From NCBI GenBank assembly GCA_037178675.1, contig JAYMGJ010000582.1, positions 1 to 55,198 on the forward strand: DNA of 55,198 nucleotides. Direction: 5' to 3'. The DNA comes from Scleroderma bovista. Its lineage: Eukaryota; Basidiomycota; Agaricomycetes; Boletales; Sclerodermataceae. The translations under genes were made by a program, and so were the position numbers. The notes below the pieces were generated by a model that searched no databases, was not told where the DNA came from, and was given only the letters and a program-made list of their open reading frames with translations. Of this stretch, positions 1-11,897 are shown piece after piece (position 1 is the first letter of the stretch; every line of letters starts with the position of its first letter).

Positions 1-568
1 GTCCAAACAAGACCTAACCTCAGTCTCGTGACTTAGATTATGTTTTTGGAAATTGCCAATCACGTGCACATTACACCGCCAATCACCAGCCTTGCCACAA
101 AGACACGCTCACTTCTGCTCCCTCCTTCTCAATCCACCGTACGTCTTTCCGTCTTGCACCATTGTGCACCTCACCACGTCGTCTCACGTCAAGATCCTGT
201 GCACCTACCTCAACACCCCTGGTTCCGGGTTGGCTTCGTGCCGCTCACTGACCTGTAGCTGACTTCGCGTCACCTCAGGTTGCACTCTGTTGACTCTGCG
301 TCACTGAGGTCTCCCTGGCACCACCTTGTGCACCTCGTGCCAGTGGGGTTGCTGTATCTCGTTGGGTACCAGTTTCTGGAGAGTCTCCTGTTTATCCCAT
401 ATTCCGTTGCGTAACCTTCCCTACTTCTCCATGCTTACCTTCCTTGCCAATCAATTTGACTCCTACTCACTTTGCTGCACTAGGTGTGTATTCTCAGCTT
501 ATCCACTCTCCTGCAGACTAATTCTTATTCTTTCTTTGTTGACTCAGATTATCCCTGCAATAACTTCC
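1..568. other. Upstream region, no gene recognised
   Basis: This stretch lies upstream of the first recognisable exon (ATG at 569). It has only short pyrimidine-rich open frames with no family resemblance. It probably holds the promoter and 5' UTR of the gene that follows, but I see no clear TATA box. Confidence 0.4.
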
Positions 569-3192
569 ATGGCCTCTGCCATGACTCGTTTCAAGCCATA
601 CACCTGCACTGATGATGGTACGTCTATCCGCATCTTCTCCTCCGTTTACCTTCATGAATTAATGCACATCAACAGCAAAGATTACTGCTTTTGATGCCCG
701 TGCTGTTGCATGCAAGAACCGCTGGGTAATAATGTCGCCAAACGCCGATTATGTCCCCGAACTGCACATATTCGAAGACGAAGACCTTTGACCCCGTGCT
801 GACAGTTGTTTTGGGCTGGTCAACTGCTTTCAGTGGCCACAGACCTTCGAGCATGACTATGAGTATGCAGTTTGCATTCCTCGGGAGGATTCGGTTCCCT
901 TTCTCGATATCCTGTGGTATACTCCCACCTCCAATGATATTGATGTGCTGCCTGGCGCTAAGTGCGTAGTGGGCACTCTTTGACAGGAGAAGATCAAGTC
1001 ATTTGAAGAACTGCTGCACGACCTGCGCAGCCGTCGCCATAACATTCGAAAACAATGTGACATTCTGAAGACCCAGATGCGCTCCGCTGAACATGAAGTA
1101 GCCCGCTTGTGTCAAGTCCGGGTCTACTCCGGTAGGGGGTCCGGTCAAGTCCGGACGAGCGCGGACGAAGGAAGAGGGCAGAGGGCTGGACGAGAGATTA
1201 GTCCGGCCGGGGTTGGTGACCGCTTGGATTCAACGACTAAGGACAACGAGCGTTGATCCCTTGCGTAGGTTCCGGTCAAGAAGGGGAGACGGAGACAGAG
1301 ACGGAGACGGGCAAGATCAGGAGTAGAGACTATGGTTGATTTCAGACTGAGGTATACAGGACGGAGTACAGGGTACTTATACTACGGAGAACTAGGGTCG
1401 AGTATTTACGGTGACAAGTAAACAGCCCAAAGGGCGGACAAGGGATAACCGGAGAAAGTACTAGGTCAGGTCCGATGAAAATAAAGTCAGGTCCGGGTAA
1501 AATAAATCAGGTCTGGTGAAAATAACACAAGGCAGGAGATATAACAAGTACACGGAGAACTCACGACCAAGCAGGGTTGACGGCGAGGTGTGGTAACAAA
1601 CGAATAGAGCATAGACCAAGGGTCGTGCTTAACGGAAGGTTATCTGCGTGAGCACGACCGGAGTAACTGGTGGGCGACCGGAGTTGAGCTGTAAAGCTGC
1701 GAAGTGACCGGAGTGACTGGATAGGACCCGGAGTTGGACATGGTCGTAACAGCTTGCGTTGCCATCCCCTTGTGTTCAGAGATCTTGTAGCTTTCATCGT
1801 GCAGCTTCAACGTACGCTATTGGATATCCATGCTCTTCTCGACTATCATGAAATCCTCAAACCACTCCTCATAACTCCCCCCTTTAAACCTGTGGCTGCA
1901 AATCCCACCTGGATGGGATGCTTCACAAAGGATACCCAGGTGTGCGAGGCACTTTTCTTTGCTGGGATACCTGTGTGGCTCGTGCGTAGTGAGGTGCTCA
2001 CCCCTCCAACCATGAATATCATTCACCCGGTGCGACTGACATACCCTGATGACATAGTCAAGGCTATGTTCACGGAGAATGGAGTTGTGAAGCCGTTTCC
2101 CGCTATTTACCATGGTCCTGGTGGCCTCCATTGCCACTACCATTCTTGTCACCATTACAAAGGCACTCTCGCTGAAGTGCCTGATTCTGTGGAAGGCTTG
2201 TCGCAGTTGCCTTCCCGCAGTGGGAAGCAGCCCACCAAAAAGCAGTCCAGGATTGCAAGGGAACAGGCCTCCATAGGTCTTTCCAAGGGTATGCAACTTT
2301 CCCATTTTATTTTTTGGTCCCTAATAATTGAGCTCTAGTGAAACTCCCCAAACAACGCACATACAAAGCAAAACTCGAGGAGCCAGACCTTCCTGAAATA
2401 CTGCTACCCCATGGTCTTTTCATGACTGCTTGGAAAAAAGTTGACCAAAATGCAGAACGAGTCAAGTCAGGTCTAATTGATCCGGGCTACCGCTTCCTGA
2501 AGCCCACACTTCTCGTCAACGTGTCTATGCCAGAGCGGAAGAAATCATATCTTTTCAACTGGCTCTCCTGTTGTGCGCTCTGGATAAGTCGGGTCGATGG
2601 CAACTTGCCCTCCAAGTTTCCTTCCCCTCAGATGTGGAGGGACTTACTCAACACAATCAATTTGGATCAGCTTTCCTCGACAAAGAGCGCATCAATGAAA
2701 ATAGCTGCTTGGGATACTTTGGGTGATGAGATTATTCGGTCCGCTCAGGGTTTGGTAGGGGCGCCAGAGGAAATTGTATGGCGGGGAATGCAGGCGAGTT
2801 TTCACCATTTTTGATTTGGTTTCCATTCATATGGTGTGCAGATTCGAGTATTGTCTCTGTCGGATCCACCCCTTCAGTTGATACACTCCATGCTGTGGGA
2901 GCTGTATGAGCTCAATTTTCGTTATGAACTTTATGCGCTAGATCAGGTCCTAGCTGCTCATCTCTGGACCACATCAGGTGGCACTCTGCCCACCCGCCAG
3001 GCTCTTCTCTACAGCATTTTCCCTGGTGATTCAGGTCTCAGGATGATGTCGGAGCCTTTGCCACAGGAACCACATGAATTAGGCCTGTGTGCTGAGCAGG
3101 CAAAAATTGCTTTGCCATATGTCAGTAACTTTGCAAGTTGTTGTCTGCATGGCCAGGTGCACCCTCTCGTTTGCGGTCTCCTGTCAAGCTAG
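569..3192 (+). pseudogene. Conserved Agaricomycete hypothetical protein, broken by stops and a solo LTR
   Basis: The gene belongs to a family I recognise from mushroom genomes but whose function is unknown. Exon 1 starts at ATG 569 and ends at 617. Exon 2 starts at 676 and is split by a solo LTR at 1110-1751; removing the LTR and one copy of the 5-bp duplication joins ...EVARL to RCHPLV... in frame. Exon 2 ends at 2288, exon 3 runs from 2339 to about 2793, and the last exon runs from about 2842 to the TAG at 3190-3192. Family-like blocks are TFEHDYEYAV, DIHALLDY, GIPVWLV, FPSPQMWRDLLN and LWELYELNFRYEL. Two in-frame TGA codons (789-791, 981-983) sit where arginine (CGA) is plausible. The intron after 2793 would be GC-AG rather than GT-AG, which may be further decay. 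I consider it a pseudogene; the family assignment is from memory of similar proteins. Confidence 0.6.
1110..1751 (-). mobile_element. Solo LTR of the Ty3/gypsy family seen at 9944-17674
   Basis: The copy begins TGTCAAG and ends GTAACA on the plus strand, the same ends as the LTRs of the full element, so its transcriptional orientation is minus. It is flanked by a perfect 5-bp target duplication GCTTG (1105-1109 and 1752-1756). It is about 640 bp, slightly longer than the paired LTRs. No internal sequence remains, so it arose by recombination between the two LTRs. It interrupts exon 2 of the gene around it. Confidence 0.9.
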
Positions 3193-3384
3193 ATGGTCAG
3201 GACAATACCATGGCGTACAAAATATTTCATCTTGCATGTGAATTCTACCTTCAGACAGCTTTTGATTTCCTTGGAAGACAGCCTTCCATTCTGCACATCT
3301 TTTCATTCATCTAGGTGTAATCTCATTTTTGGATTTTTTAAAATTCTTTTCCTTCATTTATCTAATTCGGTCCACATACTACTA

Positions 3385-3900
3385 GTTTTGATACGCCCAT
3401 CAGTCTTCGGAGACCTTGTAATATGTGTTGCCCAACTTCAGTGCACCTTATCGGACATTCACGCATTGCTTGATTACGCCAGAATCTTCCATCCACTTCT
3501 CGCAACCCCCCTTTCAAAGCCTGTGCGTGCAAACCCCATGGGACCTGTGGAGTGCTTCATGAAGAGCACCGAAGTCTGCGAGGGCTTGTACTTCATAGGT
3601 GTACCTGTCTGGCTCGTTTGTAATGAAGAGTTCATCCCGTCGACTATGGATATCATCTATCTTATCTTACCCCCCCCTGTTACAATGGCCATTCAATATA
3701 TTTCATCGCCGGTGTGCATGGGTGCCAAGGATAGGAAGCACGACTGGATTCTCTGTCCGGGCCTGATATATGATGACATTGCTGTTTCTCACGCAAGAAT
3801 TCATTGGCTCTCCAATTTCGAGAATACTAGTGACGTTCTAACCAGGATAATGATCCCACGGTGGTTTGGGTGTGCCGAGGGACGAGACTGCAGGCTATGA
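3385..3900 (+). pseudogene. Partial second copy of the upstream hypothetical gene
   Basis: The frame ending at 3898-3900 repeats the segment at about 1757-2050 of the upstream gene: DIHALLDY, a KPV-ANP block, C-F-K-T-VCE and GIPVWLV recur in the same order with many substitutions. The copy then diverges into sequence I do not recognise. The 3' flank beyond 3900 reads on to the LTR cluster at 3984. It is either a truncated tandem duplicate or the surviving exon of a second family member. Start and exon limits cannot be fixed. Confidence 0.5.
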
Positions 3901-3983
3901 ACATAGTGAGGTACTTTCTGTATCGCCTGATAATGTTCAGTGCTCACTAACCAACTAGATCACTGGCAAGCTTATGTAGCGAC

Positions 3984-6482
3984 TGTCAAATCCGGGTCCA
4001 CTCCGGACAAAGTCCGGACGAAATCCAGTTAAGGTCTTGAACGAGGGAGGGGCAGAGATTGGCCTAGGCCGGGTATTGCTCAGGGGGCAGGATAGACCGA
4101 TTGGGTACAACAACAGAAGTCAAGCGTTGACCCCTTGCGTGGATTCCAGTCAAGAGAGAGCAGGGACGAGAGATACAGAGTGTGTCAAAACCGGTTCTCC
4201 TCAGTGATCTTACTAGGAGGTCCAGAGGTGCAGGGAACTAATGAGGAGGTAAGTCCAGACACTAGTAGGTGCTAGTTAGTGCGGAGAGTCAAGTCCGTGT
4301 CAAACGAACGAAGTCTGGGCACTAGAGAAGCACAGGGAGTAAGTCCGGGTTTTTGCGGAGTAAGTCCGGACCGCGGGAAAGTGGTCCGGAGTTGAGCACA
4401 GCTTGTCTGGAGCGAAGGACATCCCAGAGGTGGGATAAGTCCTGAGAGGTCTAGCGTCGAGTCTGGGACAGAGGTGGCTTTTGCCCTCATGCAAGTAGGA
4501 GACTTGCTAGGATCGGACATAGGACCAAGGGGACGAGATAGGACGGAGGCCGGAGTTGGCCGGAGTTCAGGAGAACAAGATGGGATTAGGAGAGCATGGT
4601 GGGTAGTACAGAGTGGGGAGTATCTTAGTTGAGATTTGATCTAAGGATCTACTAGGCCGGAGTACGGTAGTTTATATAGTAAAGAGACTAGAGGTGAGTA
4701 TATATGGTGACAAGTAAACACCCTAGTCAGGACAAGGGATGGAGCAGAAGCAGACAGGAAAATAAACCAGGGACAGGAAAATAAACCGGAGCGGAAGCAG
4801 ACACGGGGAACTAGAGTTACAGGGACGACAGAGGAAAAGCAGGGACAAGGGAACTAGGTCGGAAGAGGACAGGTAAGGGTCAGAGGTGGACTTAACTAAT
4901 GTTAAGTCCGGAGTGATGTCCAGGACTGGAGGAAGTGCAAGAGCGGAGGGAGTGTACGAGCGGAGGAAGGGCGGAGTAGCTGGAGGAAGGTCCGGAGTTG
5001 GACATGGAAATGTCCTAAGCCTTTGGTGGACCTGACAGAGGAAGCGGAGCAGGAGCAGGAGCAGAACTGAGCCAGAGTTGGATGTACCAGCCGGAGTTGG
5101 ATGTAACAGCCAGAGTTGGGCTATGTTGCAGACAAGACCAAGGGAGTGGCCGGACTGAAACTGGAGTAGCGACAAGTGGTAGGTACAGGTTCGACATGGC
5201 GGAGTTAGACTGCAGATGTGTCTAGAGGAAGACAGGGGTTAGTCCCAAGGTGGAGATGGACGTAGTGACCGGAGTTGAGCTGGAGTGCAGCTATAGGGCT
5301 GGAGATGGCCGGACTAGATCCGGAGTTGCATCTATGCCTAAGGAGAGGTCAGGTGGGCCATGGTTAGACCGGAGTTGCGACTGGAAAAGTATGGATATGA
5401 CAGAGTGGGTGACTTAGTTGATTTCAGACTGAAGATACAAGACTGAGTACAGGACTTTATATACGGAGACGGAAGTAACCTGAGTATATACGGTGACAAG
5501 TAAACAACCAAAAGCCGGAACAAGGGAACGAGAGTGAAAGGAATAGGTCGGTAAAATAAACGGGGACAGGAAAATAAATGGGGAGCCAGGCTTGAAGCAG
5601 ACACGGGGATCTGGAAGTATACAGGGACAACGGAACGGGTGCAGGAACAATGCGGTAAGTGGAACTAAACCAGATTGGAGAAACGGATAGGGTCGAGTAC
5701 GGACTTAACAGATACTATGTGCGTGTCAAGTCCGGGTCTACTCCGGTAGGGGGTCCGGTCAAGTCCGGACGAGCGCGGACGAAGGGGGAGAGCAGAGGGC
5801 TGGACAAGAGATTAGTCCGGCCGGAGTTGGTGACCGCTTGGATTCAACGACTAAGGACAACGAGCGTTGATCCCTTGCGTAGGTTCCGGTCAAGAAGGGG
5901 AGACAGAGACAGAGACGGAGACGGGCAAGATCAGGAGTAGAGACTATGGTTGATTTCAGACTGAGGAGTACAGGATAAACTACAGAGTACTTATACTAAG
6001 TAAGAACTAGGGTCGAGTATATACGGTGACAAGTAAACAGCCTAAAAGGCGGACAAGGGACAACCAGAGAAAGTACTAGGTCAGGTCCAATGAAAATAAA
6101 GTCAGGTCCGGGTAAAATAAATCAGGTCCGGTGAAAATAACACAAGGCATGGGATATATCGAGTTCATGGAGAACTCACGTCAAGGCAGGGTAAACAGCG
6201 AGGTGTGGTAACGAGCGAACAGAGGATAGTCCAAGGGTCGTACTTAACGGAGGCATATCTGCGTGAGCGTGACCGGAGTAAGTGTTGAGCGACCGGAGTT
6301 GAGCTGTAGAGCTGCAATGCGACCGGAGTGACCGGATAAGACCCAGAGTTGGGCATGGTCGTAACAGTGCGCGAGCGTAGTCCGGAACTGGGGATGAAGC
6401 GCAAGGGCCGGGATTGAGCTGTATAGCTGCAATGAAGCCGGAGTAACTGGGAGAGCGACCGGAACTGGACATGGTCGTGACA
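3984..6482 (-). mobile_element. Cluster of degraded Ty3-family LTRs
   Basis: The block begins TGTCAAA and ends GTGACA, and is flanked by GCGAC (3979-3983) and GTGAC (6483-6487), a 5-bp duplication with one CpG transition. It contains three copies of the LTR segment with the 'ggtgacaagtaaaca' motif next to a TATA-like stretch (about 4700, 5490 and 6030). The last unit, 5724-6482, is a nearly complete LTR of the same family as 9944-10538. There is no gag or pol. I read this as an element collapsed to nested or rearranged LTRs. All open frames here are low-complexity translations of LTR sequence. Confidence 0.7.
5724..6482 (-). repeat. Ty3-family LTR, best-preserved unit of the cluster
   Basis: It starts with the family sequence TGTCAAGTCCGGGTCTACTC and follows the 1110-1751 copy closely through the 'gacaagtaaacag' segment. 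It has an extra repeat of the 'gaccggagt' block near its end. It has no clean target duplication of its own; the duplication fits the whole 3984-6482 block better. Confidence 0.75.
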
Positions 6483-6832
6483 GTGACGATTTTTATATGT
6501 CTTGCAAGTATTGAACCTGCAGAAAGCCGACCCAGAGGATATGCAAATGGCCTATCTGAGTCGTCCACTTGTGATCGTTGGGTCACAAGATGACTTGTGG
6601 CTTCACCATATTCTCTGTTAACTGGTGGGATGCGGCAACAGTACAGCCAAGTTGTGTATGGAATCATCAGCCTGACTCTGATATGTGAGGCTATATGATA
6701 CTGATTTCATCTCCTAACACAGTGATACTAGTACATTCGTGGCGTAGGTGCTGGACATTGGTAGTTCGTCACTGAAATGTCAAAGTCAGTCGATGAATAG
6801 AAGCACACTCCTATTGCCAGAAGGTGCGTACT

Positions 6833-7165
6833 TCAATTGGGTGTCGATGTTGAATAACCGGCTTTGGCTTTAGTGCTATGATGAATGGACTCGATGGTAT
6901 CATGGACCCACTCAAAGAGGTCCATGATTGGAATGGGTGGCAGTTTAAAGAAGACGTAGAGAGACTCTGGCATTGCCATGTCCATGTCATCCAAGGTCTG
7001 TACTCCCATCTCTCTCAGTGGAACCAGGAATTGCCTTGACCAGTGCCGGTGTGGTTCAAAGCGATCAATGTTCGCCAGGAACTCCTCTACTGATGGATAC
7101 AGAATATGGGGGAATGTTATGATCTCCTCATCAATGAAGATGGTCTCCGTATGCTGGACTTGCAT
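6833..7165 (-). other. Unassigned open frame of about 110 codons
   Basis: An uninterrupted frame with fairly protein-like composition (FPHILYPSVEEFLANIDRF, PIPIMDLFEWVHDTIES). It resembles short predicted helical modules in fungal hypothetical proteins, but I cannot name a family. No neighbouring exon could be attached. The rest of 6483-7572 holds nothing I recognise beyond a short plus-strand frame that reads across the left LTR-cluster junction once the cluster is removed. Confidence 0.3.
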
Positions 7166-7572
7166 GCTTGCAATTCACAGATGAATCTACTAGTCTTACA
7201 TGTATCCGGGCCGTGTCTTTTAACCTTTCAGTGGACCAATAACGTTACCCGTCTTTCGCCACTGCCAGTGGCTCCACGTCATTATCAATGTGGCCATTAA
7301 ATCATGTCATCTAGCGGGGCGGCTCTGCTTGCACCAGAGAAAGGCTCTTATGAGGTACTGTCTGGTGACATCTTGGACTTTTCCAAATGGGAAAACTGGC
7401 ACCCTTGGCTAGCCTCTCATGTGTTTTGCAGATATGTACCTTCGCTCCATTGAAATGCAGTCGTGCCGCAATGAAGTAATTCAGATGATTGAATCTACGC
7501 CAGCCTGGTATAAGTAGCAGGGACGACGGGTGAGTTAGATGTCATTGCACCCTCTTACTCATCTGTGAAATC

Positions 7573-8996
7573 ATGGCTCAACCCAATGATCACATGAACA
7601 ATGATAGTACTCTCAGTGCCACTTTGAAGTGTCGTATCGCCAGCCTAGAAAAAGAAAACCACGATCTACGCGGTGCTGAAACATCTACTTGAAAGATGTG
7701 CATGTATTATTCTCCCTTTTTATTCAGATGGTTCGTACACGCTGGTGTTTCATTGACATTGCTTCGCAGACGCGAGGACTCCTATCACAGTGCCGGACGT
7801 GTGATTAGATGGGTTGTTACGCTTTATGACCATGTTGAGGATCTGGTCAATGAATCTGACCACCGCGCCTGCCTGGAGCAGCACATCTCGAATAGTGATC
7901 CAACCGAACATTCAGCAGAGTAAGTTATCCTGAACCCACTCCCGATATGCTGATGTGTCGGTCATCTAGGCAAGACCGCCTGTACCACAACTACAAAGAA
8001 TTGTTGCATTGGATCCCATCAGGCTTGAAGAAAGACCTTTCGGCTGAATCAGAAGACTATATGGTAAAGCAGATTATGACAGGGGTAAGTGTCCTTCGAT
8101 AGTTGCATATCACTGGCTGAGCATCTATCTCAGCTGACCAGAGGTGCAGATGGCGCACGCGGGGAAGATACTTGCCGGCTAAAGTCAGCTGTCGTGGAAT
8201 GGCTTATGAGCAGTCAACCCACCCCAGAGCCTGCACTTGAGCCGCGATCTAAGGTTGGGTGTGGCTTCTATCATGATGCAATGGCTCAGCTGCTCTGTCC
8301 AGTTGAATACGATTGGTCCAATCCCCAGTATGTCCAATACTTGTAGTAAATGTCTCGCTTGCTCATTGGTGGCATAACTGCAGGCATAGGGCATATATCC
8401 ACAATCACCACCCTGATTATCTCGTGACTGCTGATTGTTGGCCATATTTCCTTTACAAGGACGAGCACTATGATTCCAAAGACCCTACAAAGGGGCTTTT
8501 CAAGAACATCCTCCTGGTGAAGGTTAGACATTAACTTGGCTTTAAAGGTGGTACTTAACTTTATTAAAGGCATTCAAACACATCTCCACGTCCCCGAGCT
8601 CAGCTGATTTTATCACTGTGCCAAACGACGATGAATCCCAGGCCTCGACCTCTGAACCGCCCCTCAAGCGTCAGAGGGGTCCCAGCGACAAACGCACCCA
8701 TTCCCATATTACTTCCATAATTGGGATGAAGTCGGTTGCTCCTTGTGCGATCACATACACTGCAGTACAGGTGAGTAGTTTTCGCAGTGACCGAAATACC
8801 ACTGACTAGTTGGTGTTAGTTGCGATTTGCTCTGTTGTCCTGTCCAAACTGGCACAGGGTCAACGACTATTTTAATTTTCAGCATTTTTATCATCACATT
8901 GTTACATTCTTTGAAGATTGCAACACTGCAGCAGGCAAGGCGGAAATTGACGAGCTTCTTTTCTGGTGGAATCGGTTCATGTCTGCCCGCATTTAG
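7573..8996 (+). CDS. DUF6698-family protein, apparently intact
   Basis: I recognise this as the mushroom-expanded DUF6698 family of unknown function. The N-terminus is a short coiled-coil-like segment (CRIASLEKENHDL). Then come the family blocks: GRVIRWVVTLYD, LHWIPSGLKKDL, KQIMTGLTRGADGARGEDT, LKSAVVEWL, GFYHDAMAQLLCPVEYDW, HPDYLVTADCWPYFLY, KGLFKNILLVKAFKHI-TSPSSAD, and the closing FFEDCNTAAGKAE-ELLFWWNR before TAG 8994-8996. Clear introns of 47-56 bp are at 7920-7969, 8085-8133, 8328-8383, 8523-8569 and 8771-8819, and all preserve frame. The joint between the first exon and the exon starting near 7770 is not resolved. A nuclear-type basic patch (KRQRGP) lies in the sixth exon. No premature stop was found, unlike its neighbours. 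Confidence 0.75.
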
Positions 8997-9469
8997 ATAG
9001 AAAGCATCTAATGCATGTGACCCCTCAATAGCTCTGTTTTTGGCAGCATGAACGTATCCGCTTACCGTCTGCAGGCAACTGAGAATAGGTCGGTTGCCTT
9101 GACTCTGAGGGAGCAGCACAAAGAAATTTAATTGACAATTGTCCGAAGACTTGATGAGCACGGCAATGATCTCAGATGTAGTTGATGACTGTATTCTACT
9201 ATTGTTATAAAATGCTATGCATTCTGCTCATGCTTGATTGGTGAGTGATTGGGATCAACAGGTAAAATTGTTCGTGCACTGTAATTCAGGAAGCTGTTGC
9301 CAATAGACAACTTCATTGGAGACCAGCCTGGTGGGAGTCAGTATGGCACCGAGTCATCATTGCCAGTTTTCTGATGGTGTTTATGAACATGTATAAAAAT
9401 GCTATGTATTCTACTTATATTCCTGACTCACATAATGTACCTACATTGTACCATACTTTACGGCCAGCG
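8997..9469. other. Gap between DUF6698 gene and transposon terminus
   Basis: No gene is supported here. Two A/T-rich segments near 9192 and 9380 share the stretch 'aaatgctatg.attctac/gc', a weak direct repeat. The inverted-repeat sequence of the large transposon begins near 9470-9490. Confidence 0.4.
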
Positions 9470-9943
9470 GGGGTTGACAATCGGCCGTATGTTATGGGTC
9501 AGGCTGGACTAAAGGGTGTTGCCATGATTTATGGTCTGGCCAGTATGCGGAATTGTCACCATAATACATGGTCCAGCCTGGGGGTGGGTTGTCACCATAA
9601 TATAGGTTTGGGCCAGGATGTAGGTATCACCATAGTGTATGGTCCGGCCAGAGTGTGTAGTTTAACCATAATATACAGTCTGGCCTGGGTGTAGGTGATA
9701 CCATAGTGTATGGTCAGGCCAGGGTATGGGTGCATATTGAACAGTCCGGCCTGGGTGTGGGTGTCACCATAGTGTATGGTCAGGCCAGGATAGGTGTGTC
9801 ATTATATTGTACAGTCCGGCCTGGGTGTGGGCATCACCATAGTGTATGATTGGGCCAGGGTAGGTGAGTCACCATAGTGTATGGTCGGGCCAGAATAGGT
9901 GTGTCATCATATTGTACAGTCCGGCCTGGGTGTGGGCATCACC
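9470..9943. repeat. Outer minisatellite, left arm, distal part
   Basis: Tandem units of about 35 bp alternate between two forms, one around 'caccatagtgtatggtc' and 'ggccagg', the other around 'caccataatgtacagtc' and 'ggcctgg'. Unit differences are mostly CG against CA or TG, for example ggtcggg/ggtcagg/ggttggg. It is the inverse of 54428-55198. It ends at TCACC 9939-9943, which is duplicated on the far side of the Ty3 element. Confidence 0.85.
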
Positions 9944-10538
9944 TGTCAAGTCCGGGTCTACTCCGGTAGGGGGTCCGGTCAAGTCCGGACGAAGGCGGAC
10001 GAAAGAGGAGGGCAGAGGGCTGGACAAGGGATAGTCCGGCCGGAGTTGGTGACCGCTTGGATTCAACAACAAGGACGAAGTGCGTTGATCCCTTGCGTAG
10101 GTTCCGGTCAAGGTGACGATGACGGAGACAGAGACAGAGACAGGGACAGGAGTAGTGACTATAGTTGATTTCAGACTGAGTTTGTACAAGGTAAACTAGA
10201 GGGTACTTATACTAAGTAGAAACTAGGGTCGAGTACATACGGTGACAAGTAAACAACCTAATAGCGGACAAGGGATGACCGGAGTTAGGACTAGGTCAGG
10301 TCCGGTGAAAATGCTACAAGGTATAGGATATATCGAGTTCACGGAGAACTCACGTCAAGGCAGGGTAGACGGCAAGGTGTAGTAAGAGCGAATGGAGTAT
10401 AGACCAAGGTCGTAGTTAGCGGAAGGTTATCTGCGCGACCGTTGACCAGAGTAACTGAGAACGACCGGAGTTGAGCTGTAGGACTGCGATGTGACCGGAG
10501 TAACCGGATATGGTCCGGAGTTGGACATGGTCGTAACA
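9944..10538 (-). repeat. 3' LTR of the Ty3 element
   Basis: 595 bp, TGTCAAG...GTAACA on the plus strand. Next to it on the internal side is the polypurine tract. Compared with the 5' LTR it keeps CpG sites that are TpG or CpA there, and it carries 30 bp between two 'gaccggag' repeats that the 5' LTR has lost. Confidence 0.95.
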
Positions 10539-10551
10539 GTATCCCCCTTTT
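10539..10551 (-). other. Polypurine tract of the Ty3 element
   Basis: On the minus strand the sequence directly before the 3' LTR reads AAAAGGGGGATAC, a typical plus-strand DNA primer site. Confidence 0.85.
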
Positions 10552-10586
10552 AGGGGCCGAACCCATGAGGCCCCAATGAGGCTGTC

Positions 10587-11733
10587 ATGTGGTCGCCTAA
10601 AACAATGCAGAGTCCAGAGTGGTTGTCTGAGTACGAATTCTGGATCTATAAAGATCAGACCGGTTTTGCTTTTACCCCCAGTTTTCTGCCTTCTAACAAT
10701 ATGTCTGCACCGGCCAAGTCCACCACCCCCATTGCCCCTGTCATTGTCGAGTCCAAGGACTGGACGAAAGCCACCACGCCGGAGCTACAGTCCGGTAGCG
10801 AGGACGAGTCGAGCGTTCTCGACGCCAAGATGAAGGAGCGTTGTCACCGCAAGCAGGTGAGGAGAGAGGAGAGGCAGCGCCAGGAGGCGGAGGAGAGGAG
10901 AGCGCGTGAAGAGAGGCGGAGATGAAGGCTCGTGAGGAGGCGGAGCATGCAAAGGCGGAGGCAGAGCGCAAGGCGCGCGAGCAGGCGGAGGAGGCTGCCA
11001 AACAGAGGGCGGTGGAGGTAGCCGCCAAACAGAACACAACGGCGCAAGATGCGTTGAAGAAGAGAGCGAGGGAGGAACCGGAGGCAGGTCCGGTTGGAGA
11101 AGTCCGGTAAGTATTTTTATTTTATCTCTGTTTCTGTTTTGCTGATCCTTGTATAGATGCATGCGTTGCGCAAAGCATCGCGCAGTGTGCGAGCGCGACC
11201 CGGAGAAGCCAAAGCAGCGGGCGTGCATGAAGTGCGCCGGCTTGAAGGAAAAGTGCGAGTGGCCAGAGGTGGGGGGTCCGGGTCCGGTGGCGGAAAAAGG
11301 GAAGGGCAAGGCGAAGGAGGAGGAGGTGGCGACATCACCGTGAGGCGGTGAAAAGAGGAAGAAGAAGAAGACGGCGAAGGTCGTTACCGGCGACAAGGAG
11401 ATAGTGGAGATGGCGGGTCCGTCCGGGTCGAGGTCCGGTTTCAACACCGGTCCCTTCCTGGAACAGATGGACAGGCTTACAGCCGCGGTGGAGGCGATGA
11501 CGGGACAGATGTCCCGGATCGCGGACTCCACTCGATCCGTATCGTGGTCCAACAACCGCCTGAGCGCCGGCCTCGAGACCATTCTCGAGGAGTGCCGTTT
11601 CTTCACAGCGCCTTGGGACGAGGATGAGGAATCGGAGGATAGCGAGGCGGAGGTCGACCCGGAGGAGGTCGAGCAAGAAGTCCAGGGGCTCTATGAGGAG
11701 CAGGAGAACCCTGGCAGCGGTGTACCGAAGTAG
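10587..11733 (+). pseudogene. Antisense Zn(II)2Cys6 coiled-coil gene inside the Ty3 element
   Basis: This gene runs opposite to gag-pol, tail to tail with pol, between pol and the 3' LTR. Exon 1 encodes an acidic start, then a long Arg/Glu/Ala coiled coil. A phase-2 intron (GTAAGT...TATAG, 11107-11155) joins exon 1 to the zinc region: CMRCAKHRAVC, an 11-residue spacer, then CMKCAGLKEKC. This is CX2CX6CX11CX2CX6C, the Gal4-type binuclear cluster spacing. A basic run (KRKKKK) follows, then a predicted helix and an acidic tail ending at the TAG 11731-11733. Two defects are visible: a one-base frame change near 10920 and an in-frame TGA at 11341-11343 where CGA fits. Proteins of this kind are common in mushroom genomes. 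Its role in the element is unknown; DNA binding is an inference from the cluster. Confidence 0.7.
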
Positions 11734-11897
11734 ATGGTCCGGTCTGGGCCTTGTAAATAGAAATGTAAATTAGTTTTACTTTTGTTTACAAGAAAAGTGG
11801 CCTCCAACGACTTGAGAGTGAGTGATATTACAGAGTGAAACAGATAGGGGAAACAGATAAAGGGAATGGATAAGAGAAACGGAGAGCGAGAGTATTG

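Noticed and set aside
4272..5650. Several Pro/Ser/Leu-rich minus-strand frames
   Set aside because: They are translations of degraded LTR sequence in overlapping frames.
10785..11606. 273-codon minus-strand frame
   Set aside because: It is the complement of the Zn2Cys6 gene, whose cysteine spacing and intron support the plus strand.
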